Assembly: GCF_030063185.1 (NCBI RefSeq)
Contig: NZ_JASISP010000007.1
Location: forward strand, 1-64,000
Length of the DNA: 64,000 nucleotides
DNA from: Arthrobacter sp. H35-D1
GTDB taxonomy: Bacteria; Actinomycetota; Actinomycetes; Actinomycetales; Micrococcaceae
Direction: 5' to 3'
Part shown: positions 1-8,040 of the stretch, in pieces
Numbering within the stretch: position 1 is the stretch's first letter
Layout: each line of letters opens with the position of its first letter
The notes under the pieces: generated by a model
Told to the model about the DNA's origin: nothing
The model's database searches: none
Seen by the model: only the letters and a program-made list of their open reading frames with translations
Position numbers and translations under genes: made by a program

Positions 1-54
1 AATCAGCCAAGCCCGTGCCCGCTTCCGCAGCTCAAGCTAAGGACGCGAAGCGGT

Positions 55-127
55 ACCGATGTCCTGAGACATCAAGTGTCACCAAAGTCCTGAGGCAGAA
101 CTGTCACCGATGTCCCGAGAGATCACA
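55..127. repeat. Three imperfect ~25-bp direct repeats, possible insertion-sequence end remnant
   Basis: Three head-to-tail units start at 55, 81 and 106. Each begins ACC and carries a GTCCTGAG/GTCCCGAG core followed by a variable tail ending in GTC or CACA. Similar tandem motifs sit at the ends of some actinobacterial transposons, but no transposase is readable next to them here. The decayed integrase just downstream fits an old mobile-element junction. The link to a particular element is an inference. Confidence 0.45.
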
Positions 128-214
128 ATCTTTAACAGCAACCTGAGCCACGCCCCTTGAGCTCCGCTCCTGCCACCCTCGAGCCTTCGATTACTGTTAG
201 GCATCAGCCTTGCT

Positions 215-1105
215 GACGAAGGTCCTGTCAGGCGACGGATTGTTCATTGCGGTCGCCCAGGAGGCCTACACCAGGTCCTTGAGCAAGCGCCCACAGCTGC
301 CCAGGTGGTCCAGGAACACCTGGACCTGCTGGTTCGACCACCCTTCGGGACTTCGTACACTAACGAAACCCTGCTGGATCTTCACATCACGCCGGGGCTT
401 GGTGCCATCCCAATCGATGAAAGCTACTTCCGTGAAATCACACACTGGATTCGTGAGATGCAATCGAATGGCAAATCGGCCAAAACCATCAAGAACAACC
501 ACTCTCTGATCTTTTCGTCGATGGAAACGGCTGTAAACCTGAAGTAGCTGTCAGACAATCCTTGTCGTGGCGTCCAGTTGCCCTCTGTCGCCACCGTGGA
601 AGTCGACGCTCGCTTATTGACGTACTCAAAGTTTGGCCAAAGCTCGTCCCAGATGCCTGAACGCTGCAAGGGTGTCACACAATTTTCGTCGTGACAGCTA
701 CGCGTTTCGGTGAGGCGATAGCTGTGACCGTTGCGGACGCGGACCTTGTGTTCTAGCCGGGGACTGTGAGAATTGCGCACAGCGTGGAAGCGCGACGGCA
801 GCAACGGCCTCCACGTTGGACCCACGAAAACTGGAGCAAGGAAGCAGACTGTCTCCCTGGCCCCGGACCTTGTAGAGATTCTCATTCCCTTGATTGCAGG
901 CCGGCAGGGGAGTGGCATCCTCTTCACCACGGGAACAAACGGGAGAAATGCGCACAGCGTGTACTGGCAGAGGTACTAGTTATCGACGGTGCAGGCGCCC
1001 CAAACAGCACGTTTTATGAAGACTCCCCGAATCCACGACCTGATGCATACCCGGCTCACATTAGGCGTTGGATCCGCGGAAACTGCTTGCAGAGTGCGTT
1101 AAGGA
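215..1105 (+). pseudogene. Decayed tyrosine recombinase/integrase
   Basis: A phage-type integrase can be read across interrupted pieces. An N-terminal stretch near 240-300 (AQEAYTRSLSK) is in a different frame from the SAM-like core-binding segment at 305-544 (VQEHLDLLVRPP, LLDLHITPGLGAIP). The same frame continues through a TAG at 545 into DNPCRGVQLP and MPERCKGV. It breaks again near 690, then resumes at 773-976 with WKRDG...GPTKTGARKQTVSLAPDLVE, a typical catalytic-domain segment. After a TAG at 977 the same frame gives TPRIHDLMHTRLTLG, which matches the integrase HxLRH box with the second catalytic Arg changed to Met. Several stops, at least one frameshift and loss of a catalytic residue make this a dead gene. 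It marks an old integration event. Confidence 0.85.
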
Positions 1106-1427
1106 TGCTCAGAGTCACAACAACAAGCTCCAAGAACATCATCATGCCGCCGGTCAGAATAAGCATGGTGCATGGGTCTTCCTGATTGCGATAAACCTGC
1201 TCGCTGCCTCATCTATCGCGCGATACGGAAAAATCACCCTCCACAGGTCCAAGGGCTGCTCCAAAGGAGCGCCTTAACATTGCGCATTCGAGCCAGGCAT
1301 TCCCTCAAATCTAGGATCTCAGACTACACGGCAGAAGGGCCTCGACCTTTGAGGAACCGGCTTGTGGGCACTGCAGCCAGCCATTGTTCGATGAGGCATC
1401 AACTTGCGGTCAATCGTGGGGCTTCTC
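1106..1427. other. No gene recognised between the integrase remnant and the response regulator
   Basis: Only short open frames without recognisable motifs occur here (for example a 69-residue frame over 1068-1277 that starts inside the integrase remnant). It is probably the decayed tail of the same mobile element plus the 3' flank of the minus-strand response regulator. Confidence 0.5.
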
Positions 1428-2054
1428 TCAGCCAGGAGCATCGAAGCCGGCTGTGTGCGCCTTTGCGACAGCTTCCGCCCGTGTGGCGACCCCGAGCTTG
1501 GCGATGATGTTCGACACGTTGTTGCGCACGGTCTTTGTCGTGAGAAAGTAGGAAGCCGCGATCGCATCCGTCGAGCGACCGTGGCAGAGCTCGATGAGGA
1601 TGTCGCGTTCACGTGAGGTCAGCTGAGGAAATATCCCCTCGGAGCTGCTCAGTCCGTGGACAAGCTGGCGTGCGAGGGGCGCATCCACGAATAGACTCCC
1701 CTCCATGACTGCCTCCAGCGCACGGTGCACATCCGCACTGTGCGCGCCTTTGAGCAGGTACCCGGTGGCACCGGCACGGAGCGCTGAGAAAAGGGCGACA
1801 TCGTCGGCAACCATCGAAAGTACAAGCACTCGCCGGCCGGGATCGTCGCGAAGCAGCCGGCGGATGGCCTCTATCCCGCTAATGCCCGGCAGGTGTAGGT
1901 CGACTACGAATACATCAACGGCGTTTGTATGGGCCAGGTCGAGCAGTTCCTCGCCGGATGCTGCTGCGCCGACGACATCCATGCCCATTTCCTTCAGAAG
2001 AAGCGTGAACCCCTCCCGGAAGACCGCGTGATCATCGCAGACCAGAATCTTCAC
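1428..2054 (-). CDS. NarL/LuxR-family response regulator
   Basis: A 208-residue two-domain regulator. The receiver domain (residues 1-120) has the acidic pair DD at 7-8, the phospho-acceptor Asp51 in VVDLHLPG and the conserved Lys101 in YLLKG. The C-terminal LuxR-type helix-turn-helix covers roughly 145-203 (LTSRERDILIEL, TTKTVRNNVSNIIAKLGV). Its start overlaps the stop of the upstream histidine kinase gene by 4 bases, so the two are translationally coupled and form a cognate pair. It should bind DNA as a phosphorylated dimer; its targets are unknown. The membrane-protein gene directly upstream of the kinase may be part of the sensed or regulated system. Confidence 0.93.
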   Translation of the reverse strand: MKILVCDDHAVFREGFTLLLKEMGMDVVGAAASGEELLDLAHTNAVDVFVVDLHLPGISGIEAIRRLLRDDPGRRVLVLSMVADDVALFSALRAGATGYLLKGAHSADVHRALEAVMEGSLFVDAPLARQLVHGLSSSEGIFPQLTSRERDILIELCHGRSTDAIAASYFLTTKTVRNNVSNIIAKLGVATRAEAVAKAHTAGFDAPG

Positions 2055-3442
2055 GATCGTGGCACTTTCGCCTTCTCGGGAAGCTCGGCTCTCACGATGG
2101 TTGATGCGCCGTCGAAGTCGACGACGAGAGAGCCTCCCAACGAAAGTGCGCGCTTCTCCATCGAGGCCAGGCCACGACCGCCATGTGAGCCAGCTTGTCG
2201 TGGACCGGGACCATCGTCAGTGATCCGTATTCGAAGTCCCTTGTCGACGCGGAAGAGTTCGATCGAAACACGGGTCGGATGAGCGTGACGGAAGGCATTG
2301 GTGAGGGATTCGGCGATGATGCGATAGGCGACCATGCCAGTTTGCTCAGAAAGATTTTCGTCGATGTCCGACTGCACACTGATCTCCACGCCTACCACTG
2401 CCATCTCGTCAGCGAGACGCCTGACGGCGCTCTCGAGACTGCGGCCGTTCATGCGGATCGGGCTTAGATCAGCGAGCACACCGCGCAGAGTTTGCAGGGC
2501 TTCATCTGCTGCGGACCGAACCATTTCAATTACCTCGAGCGAGTCTGGGCGGCCTGATCGGAGCCGGAGTGCTGCGATGTCGGCATGAATTCCGATCGCC
2601 GACAGGAGTGGGCCGAGATCGTCGTGAAGGTCATCCGAGATTCGGTCCCGTTCGTCAGCGCGCGCCTCGATTACCTGCTGCTTGGACGTTCGCAACCCGG
2701 CGATCAGGTCCTGCAGGGTGATGGCGGCGATGGAGACCGGAATGAGCGGACTAATGAGGAGCTGGACGAATGGAGACCACTCAGGGAGCAGCAGCACTGC
2801 GAACAGCGCAGGCACGGTGACGAGCATTGCTCCCAAGAGGGGACGCAGTCGTCGTGTCGAGTGAGCAGCGGACGCCACAAGTCCGATAGTGAGCAGCGCC
2901 GCTGTCGCGACGATCGCAAAGCCCACAAGCTGGCCGCCCTCAAACACCGGCGTGTCCGCCCGCCACAGAACACCTGCTCCCATAGCGATCGCACATCCGG
3001 AGATCGCTGCCACGATCCCGAGCCTGCGCCAGCGGACGGATACGGTACTCGCCGGAATGAAGAGAATTGGAACGAGGGTGATGGGTAGGGTGATCGCGAT
3101 GACCCAGATCCATCCGCCGGTCCAGAGCGCAAGGTCAGGATCTGCTCCGAGCAGTGGCGAAATCTGCACCCAAGCTGTGCCGCTGACGGCGAGTGCTGCG
3201 CTGCCAGCGACTGCCAGCATGGCCATCGCGACAACGCTGGATCCACCCGATAGAGCCACCACCACGGCAAGCGAAGCCCAGATGACAGCCTGACTTACGT
3301 CCTCGATGGCATGCAGCTCAAACAGCCGCTCGGGAGCGACCGCCGCCACCACCGACCCGCCGAGCACTGCGGTGCCGGCGCTCAGCCCCGCGGTGACCGT
3401 CAGCGGGGTGCTTCGGGGCTTGGTGATCTCGTGGACGTCCAT
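2051..3442 (-). CDS. Membrane sensor histidine kinase, HisKA_3/NarX type
   Basis: 463 residues. The N-terminal half (about 15-245) holds some seven or eight hydrophobic segments and no recognisable extracellular sensor domain, so sensing is probably through the membrane or short loops. A dimerisation/phospho-acceptor helix follows with the H-box RDRISDDLHDDLGP, placing the phosphorylated His at 273. The ATPase domain (about 360-455) has DDGPGPR and GGRGLASMEKRA. It phosphorylates the response regulator encoded immediately downstream with a 4-base overlap. The kinase starts 18 bases after the stop of the upstream membrane-protein gene, suggesting a three-gene operon on the minus strand. The signal is not evident from the sequence. 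Confidence 0.92.
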   Translation of the reverse strand: MDVHEITKPRSTPLTVTAGLSAGTAVLGGSVVAAVAPERLFELHAIEDVSQAVIWASLAVVVALSGGSSVVAMAMLAVAGSAALAVSGTAWVQISPLLGADPDLALWTGGWIWVIAITLPITLVPILFIPASTVSVRWRRLGIVAAISGCAIAMGAGVLWRADTPVFEGGQLVGFAIVATAALLTIGLVASAAHSTRRLRPLLGAMLVTVPALFAVLLLPEWSPFVQLLISPLIPVSIAAITLQDLIAGLRTSKQQVIEARADERDRISDDLHDDLGPLLSAIGIHADIAALRLRSGRPDSLEVIEMVRSAADEALQTLRGVLADLSPIRMNGRSLESAVRRLADEMAVVGVEISVQSDIDENLSEQTGMVAYRIIAESLTNAFRHAHPTRVSIELFRVDKGLRIRITDDGPGPRQAGSHGGRGLASMEKRALSLGGSLVVDFDGASTIVRAELPEKAKVPRS

Positions 3443-3460
3443 GGTAAAACAACTATGGCC

Positions 3461-4174
3461 TCACTTCGTACGGTCAGACAAGGGGTTGAGGTAACCACTC
3501 CGCGCAGCCTTGACGACGAGAACAATCAACGCGATGGCGAACGGCGCCATCGTGACCAACACGATAGGTCCGAGTTCACTGAGTGCGAGGGCGACCACAG
3601 TCCCGGCCATGAGCAAGATCGGCATGAACTTGCCGACTCGTCGCGACAGGAGGAGACCTGCCCCAACGACAGTCAATCCCAGTGCGAAGAGGATGAGCAC
3701 CCAGTATCCCAACAGCACGCCCTCGGCGCCGGAAACGATCGTTAACACGATGTCCTGGCCCACGCTGGTCGGGATCCCTGTCCGGGTCGCGGCGTGTGTT
3801 GCATACCCCTGTACGATCTGGCTCAACCCGTTGAGTATCGCGCCGGCGCTCATCAGCAGCAACCCGATTCGCGTCAGGATGGCTCCCCGCGCCGAGAGCG
3901 GAACGAGAAACCCGATCGGCCCGGCCAAGAGGATGAACAGCGCCGAACTCACCCCGGAGAGCATCCGCTTGGCGAAGACCAACTCACGCTGCTCAGCCAT
4001 AACGCGGAATGCCTCCTCGATCGTGTTCGGAAGCACGGGAAAGAATGCCTCCGTCAGCACGAAGATGACCGGCGCGATCACCGCTCCCACGACTATCGTT
4101 GTTCGCCCGGCGGGTGAGACACCGTCGCGCGTAGATGTGCCGTGCTCGGCACCCACATGTTGGGCTTGGACCAT
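3461..4174 (-). CDS. Uncharacterised integral membrane protein co-transcribed with the two-component system
   Basis: About 237 residues from the ATG at 4174, chosen because a GGAG ribosome-binding site lies 8 bases upstream; an in-frame TTG at 4285 would add 37 residues but has no comparable site. After a polar N-terminus (about 25 residues) there are around six hydrophobic segments (VGAVIAPVIFVLTEAFF, FILLAGPIGFLVPL, IGLLLMSAGAILNGL, YWVLILFALGLTVVGAGLLL, ILLMAGTVVALALSEL, FAIALIVLVVKAA), ending in a short basic tail. I do not recognise the family. Its position 18 bases before the histidine kinase suggests it takes part in signal input or is an output. Confidence 0.75.
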   Translation of the reverse strand: MVQAQHVGAEHGTSTRDGVSPAGRTTIVVGAVIAPVIFVLTEAFFPVLPNTIEEAFRVMAEQRELVFAKRMLSGVSSALFILLAGPIGFLVPLSARGAILTRIGLLLMSAGAILNGLSQIVQGYATHAATRTGIPTSVGQDIVLTIVSGAEGVLLGYWVLILFALGLTVVGAGLLLSRRVGKFMPILLMAGTVVALALSELGPIVLVTMAPFAIALIVLVVKAARSGYLNPLSDRTK

Positions 4175-4317
4175 CAGATTCTCCGTTCGAAGTTTGTGGT
4201 CCCACCATCTCGCAAATGGTTCCCGACCGGCAGAGGCGGTTGCCATGCTTCTCCGGGACGCGGCTCGATACGCCGGCTTAGTCAAAGTGAAACCGTCGCG
4301 GGGAGATCAGCGGGCGG

Positions 4318-4500
4318 GTGCGGACCGCCAGCCACACCCGTCTGCCCAACAACAAGACCAAAAAAGATATGAAGAAAACTGGACAAGACCATATTCTTGA
4401 CGGAAAACAGCGGGGTACCCCGGTCCACACGATCGGCGGACACCTTTGCATATACCCCGCAGACCTCAATGCTTGGCTCCGCGCCAGGGAGGAACATTGA
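4318..4500 (+). pseudogene. Excisionase-like HTH_17 fragment
   Basis: A 60-codon frame from a GTG, whose C-terminal half (GTPVHTIGGHLCIYPADLNAWLRA) fits the end of an excisionase-family winged-helix domain: a Gly-Gly hairpin followed by D/E-L-x-x-W-L. The N-terminal half lacks the expected helix-turn-helix. It is followed directly by a decayed integrase (from about 4565), the usual xis-int order of integrated elements. I read it as a truncated remnant; a small functional regulator is possible but less likely. Confidence 0.5.
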
Positions 4501-4564
4501 TGCAAACTGCACGACGGCGGATCCTCCGTGAGTGCCAGGCTAGGCGCCCACTCCCCGTGGAAAC

Positions 4565-5060
4565 ATGGGACAAAATCAAACGAACCTAGTTGGTAGTCGG
4601 TGGCTGGAGAGCGTTTGCCTGATACCGGGACAGCGACGGCATCACCAGAACAGTTCAGGCCTGTGGCGCCCCCGCCGCCAGCGCACAGCGCGCACTGATC
4701 TGGACTCAAGGAACGGATCGTCAGCAATCCGGAGGGAGTCTCACGAGACATGCGCCTCAATGCGCTGAGTGAATTGTGGTTCGGTGAGAAGGAAACTGGC
4801 GGCCGAGCCAGCCGACAAACTGTCAGGGCCTACCGCAACACAAACCGGCGCACTGTTTGACAGGTATTGTCAGGATTTCGATTGCGCGAACTCAGCACGA
4901 GGAGGCTGGTCCAATTCCCGAAGCAGGTTTCCATGGAGCACCTGGCAACGGTAAGGCACTCCAAGGTTTCTCTCGTCGTCATGGTCACCCTGACAGTGAG
5001 CCAAAAGGCCATTCCCAGCCCCTTTGTAAAGTCGCCGACATGCGCCAGCTTAAGCACAAT
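4565..5060 (+). pseudogene. Decayed integrative-element tyrosine integrase, N-terminal half
   Basis: Pieces of an integrase N-terminus appear in three frames. WRAFA-stop-YRDSDGITRTVQACG runs over about 4601-4700 and resembles the arm-binding domain. LNALSELWFGEKETGGRASRQTVRAYRNTNRRTV follows in the frame starting at 4717, ending at a TGA at 4858. GFRLRELSTRRLVQFPKQV...TVRHSKVSLVVMVTL runs from 4873, the end of the SAM-like core-binding domain. The catalytic C-terminal domain with its R-HxxR-Y residues is absent. Several frameshifts and an in-frame stop show the gene is dead. It is different from the integrase remnant at 215-1105, so two separate elements have decayed here. Confidence 0.8.
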
Positions 5061-5505
5061 GCCCGGGCCCGCAAACACCGCTTCCTCGACAAAATCAATT
5101 CGCCCTGCAAGGTCGCATCGATGAGGTCTACTGGTACTCCTTCACCTTGACTATCTTTGACGTCAGTGACGACGAGGCAACCGACCGTATCCACATGCCG
5201 TCAGCATGACGACCAGCCGTTTCTGCTATTGGCTTCCGAAACCTTGACGGTGCAGCTGCTGATCATCCGGCGGAACCACTCGGCAGCCAAGAACCAGCAA
5301 GACTCCAAGTGCGCTGCCTGTGGATCTGTGAAGATCCAGAGAAGACCATGCGACTTCATGGGGGAAATTATCCTTTCTCGGAGGTCAAGAAGGTCTATGT
5401 GAGGATGGTGACGGTCGCCGGGTCGCCCAGTGGACGGCGGCGCGGCTGCGCGCTGTGCCGGTCTCGCGAGGGTCGGTTGTTCGGACGGCTCAGCTGCCTG
5501 GGACG
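5061..5505. other. No gene recognised downstream of the second integrase remnant
   Basis: The reading frames here are short and lack motifs or good ribosome-binding sites. The stretch is probably the residue of the element whose integrase decayed upstream. Confidence 0.5.
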
Positions 5506-6147
5506 TCAGGTTCTAGGTTGTGGCAGGTACATCTCACCCACGGGAACCGGCACGCTTAATCGGTTGTCGGGGCCGGGCAACGGGCATGCCCAAGCGGGGT
5601 CGTAAGCGCACGAAGGGTTGAAGGCGAAGTTGAAGTCCAAGGTAAATAGTTCACCCTCGACGCCGAGGTGGGCGCCCTTGATGGTGTCCAGCAGGTAGCG
5701 GCCAGCCCCGTAGCTGCCGCCGTCGGCTCCAGACGTGGCATCACGGAAGGGGAGGAAGATGCCGCCGCCGTATCCGGAGTGCCGCCACGCGGCTAGTTTG
5801 CCGACGTCCGGGATATCAAAGGTGCCCAGCCGCACGAACGACACCGTGCCATCGGTGCCCGTGGCCACCGTCATTTCCTGTCCAGCACCCTCAGAGTCGA
5901 TCTCGCAGGAAAACCGCCACGCTGGATCGTAAGGTGCCATGCTAAGGCCAGCGAACACGGCTTTCTTTTCGGGATCCAGCGCCGAGGCAGGGTGGCTGGC
6001 AAACATTGCATCGCGTTCCCGCACCCACAGTTCATGGGCCACCGATGCGCCATCGTGCTCGGCCGTGGCGCGCACTTGTGAATACAACGCGAAGGTACGC
6101 AGGCGCCAGTCTGCAGTATCAGCGGCTGTTTGCTCAACGGATGCCAT
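5506..6147 (-). CDS. DUF1684 family protein
   Basis: 213 residues from the ATG at 6147, which has GGAG about 9 bases upstream; a longer frame to 6198 is less likely. The body matches the DUF1684 family: an N-terminal helical part with DWRLRTFALYSQVR and FASHPASALDP, then a beta-rich region with RLGTFDIP, GGGIFLPFRDATSG and the paired segments YGAGRYLLDTI and LDFNFAFNPSCAYDP. That Pro-Phe-Arg-Asp and Asn-Pro-Ser-Cys-Ala-Tyr pattern is typical of the family. The biochemical function of DUF1684 is not established. No signal peptide is seen, so it is likely cytoplasmic. A short frame upstream ends 2 bases before its start. Confidence 0.85.
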   Translation of the reverse strand: MASVEQTAADTADWRLRTFALYSQVRATAEHDGASVAHELWVRERDAMFASHPASALDPEKKAVFAGLSMAPYDPAWRFSCEIDSEGAGQEMTVATGTDGTVSFVRLGTFDIPDVGKLAAWRHSGYGGGIFLPFRDATSGADGGSYGAGRYLLDTIKGAHLGVEGELFTLDFNFAFNPSCAYDPAWACPLPGPDNRLSVPVPVGEMYLPQPRT

Positions 6148-6149
6148 GT

Positions 6150-6347
6150 CTATCCCAACTCCGTGCAGTCGATGGCGGACGTCGGCGGGTGGGCGCACAT
6201 CCAGCCCTTGAGAACATTGGACCCGCAGGAGAACAACGAGCGGTTGTCTGGCGTCAGTCGCTGTGCCAGGGGTAGTGGGAAGTAGCCATAAGTTCGGCGA
6301 GATTCAGGCAGGTCCGGCACAGGGGCTGGGGCGCATGGTGTGCTCAT
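6150..6347 (-). CDS. Small hypothetical protein upstream of the DUF1684 gene
   Basis: A 65-residue frame (ATG at 6347) ending 2 bases before the DUF1684 start codon. It has a Pro-rich start (STPCAPAPVPDLPESRRTYGYFPLPLAQRL) and three cysteines. There is only a weak GGAA upstream. The tight spacing would suit translational coupling, but I recognise no family and it could be a chance frame. Confidence 0.3.
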   Translation of the reverse strand: MSTPCAPAPVPDLPESRRTYGYFPLPLAQRLTPDNRSLFSCGSNVLKGWMCAHPPTSAIDCTELG

Positions 6348-6511
6348 GATTCCAGCGTGGGCGAACTTGGGCAGAAAGGAAAGCAGCATGTCGGCATGTT
6401 GCCGCACAAACTGGTGTCTACCTTCAGCGCCATGGGCGCAATGTTCGACGGCGGAACCTCCTCTGGTGCCACCGTCGAACATTGTGTGGAAATTCCTGCT
6501 GTTGGCGAGCC

Positions 6512-7585
6512 TTAATTCTGCCAGAACGGGTAGTCGATGTATCCTTTGGCGCCCTCGGTGTAGAACGTGGAGTAGTCAGGCTCATTCAGGGGAAGGCCTT
6601 CGCGCCAACGCCGGGCCAGGTCCGGGTTGGCCAGGGCAGGCCTGCCAACCACGACGGCGTCGGCCCAGCCGCTGCCGGCGACGAGGAGAGCCTCGTCGAG
6701 CGTAGTGACGGTGCCGAAGCCGGTGTTGAGCAGGAACGGGCCACCGAAACGGCTGCGCAGCTCCCGGACCAGAGCGCCGGATGGGTCCTTGTGCAGCACG
6801 CTCAGGCCTGCCAATCCCAGCGCGGCGATACCGTCGGTGAGCGCAGCGTAGGTCGCCAGCGTCTCGGCGTCGTCTGTTTCCAGTGCGCCCTGGACATTGT
6901 GTTCGGGGGAGATGCGCAGCCAGGTCCGGTCGGCGCCGATGGCCTCCGCGACGGCCGTCACCGTCTCGATGACGAAGCGTGCACGGTTCTCCGGCGAGCC
7001 GCCGTAGGTGTCGGTGCGGTGGTTGGCGGAGGGGGCGAGGAACTCATGGAGTAAGTAGCCGTTCGCGCCGTGCAGCTCGACGCCGTCGAATCCGGCGGCG
7101 ATGGCGTTGCGGGAAGCTTGGACGAACTCGGCCGTTACTCCGCCCAGTTCTTCAGCGGCCAGGGCATGAGGGACGGGGAAGGGCTGCTTGCCGTCGTAGG
7201 TGCGAGTCTCGCCTTCGACGGCGATGGCACTGGGAGCCACGACCGGGTTGCCACCCGTGTTGGCCGGGTGTGCAACGCGCCCGGCATGCATGACCTGGGC
7301 GATGATGAGTCCGCCCTCGGCGTGCACGGCGTCGGTGACCCGCTTCCAGCCGGCGATGTGCGCGTCGGTGACTAGGCCCGGCTGGCGGACAAATCCCTGT
7401 CCGGCGAACGACGGGTACGTGCCCTCGCTGACGATCATGCCCATCGAGGCGCGCTGGCGGTAATACTCGACGACATCGTCTCCGGGGACACCGTCAATCC
7501 CGGAACGGGATCGGGTGAGCGGGGCCATGACGAGTCGGTTGGACAATTCCAGGGCCCCGAGGGTAACGGGGGAAAACAGGTTCAT
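6512..7585 (-). CDS. Old yellow enzyme-type alkene reductase
   Basis: 357 residues from the ATG at 7585 with GGAG 5 bases upstream; the frame to 7600 adds five residues without support. It is an FMN-dependent TIM barrel of the NemA/XenB/OPR class that reduces activated C=C bonds and nitro compounds with NAD(P)H. Visible family features: the N-terminal NRLVMAPLTRSR, the VSEGTYPSFAGQGF strand, GVELHGANGYLLHEFLAPSANHRTDTYGGS with the substrate-binding H-x-x-N pair, a segment near residue 230 (RISPEHN), and the C-terminal phosphate site VVGRPALANPDLARR. It sits alone on the minus strand next to a 455-bp gap. Physiological substrate unknown. Confidence 0.93.
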   Translation of the reverse strand: MNLFSPVTLGALELSNRLVMAPLTRSRSGIDGVPGDDVVEYYRQRASMGMIVSEGTYPSFAGQGFVRQPGLVTDAHIAGWKRVTDAVHAEGGLIIAQVMHAGRVAHPANTGGNPVVAPSAIAVEGETRTYDGKQPFPVPHALAAEELGGVTAEFVQASRNAIAAGFDGVELHGANGYLLHEFLAPSANHRTDTYGGSPENRARFVIETVTAVAEAIGADRTWLRISPEHNVQGALETDDAETLATYAALTDGIAALGLAGLSVLHKDPSGALVRELRSRFGGPFLLNTGFGTVTTLDEALLVAGSGWADAVVVGRPALANPDLARRWREGLPLNEPDYSTFYTEGAKGYIDYPFWQN

Positions 7586-8040
7586 GGTTGCTCCAAGCAA
7601 TGGTTGGCATTGACCTCGTGGACAACCGCCCTGCTACGAAAGGTATTCCCGGCCGGCATGTCACCGATGGGTCGGGGGCGCACTCCCTGATTTTCTCGCA
7701 CACTGCCACGTGCGGGAGGGGAGGACGTTCTCAAGACCACTCTGTGGATGTTCGACGGCGGCCGGTCCAGCAAGACGGCAACCACGGCGCCTGCGGGCTG
7801 ATCCCAGAGCCGCCGTCGCGAACATGCCCTCAGAACCAGCTGGCGCATCCAGTGTGTTCGTCCCATTGCTCACCCGTGTCGGTTTTGCGGTGTTGTAGAT
7901 TTCTCCCGCAATGCCTGTCCAGAAATGCCACATGTGGTTACGCTGGGTAACTACCCGGCCCAGTCGGGCCCCCGAAGCGGTGCGGAGAACGTCATAGGAG
8001 ACATCACATCGTCAAATCATCAGCACCCGGCACGGAGACC
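7586..8040. promoter_or_regulatory. Divergent intergenic region between the alkene reductase and the folate operon
   Basis: 455 bases without a credible gene. It must hold the promoters of the two divergent transcription units. I could not identify a riboswitch, palindrome or operator in it. A GGAGACC just before 8041 serves as ribosome-binding site for the ligase gene. Confidence 0.45.
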
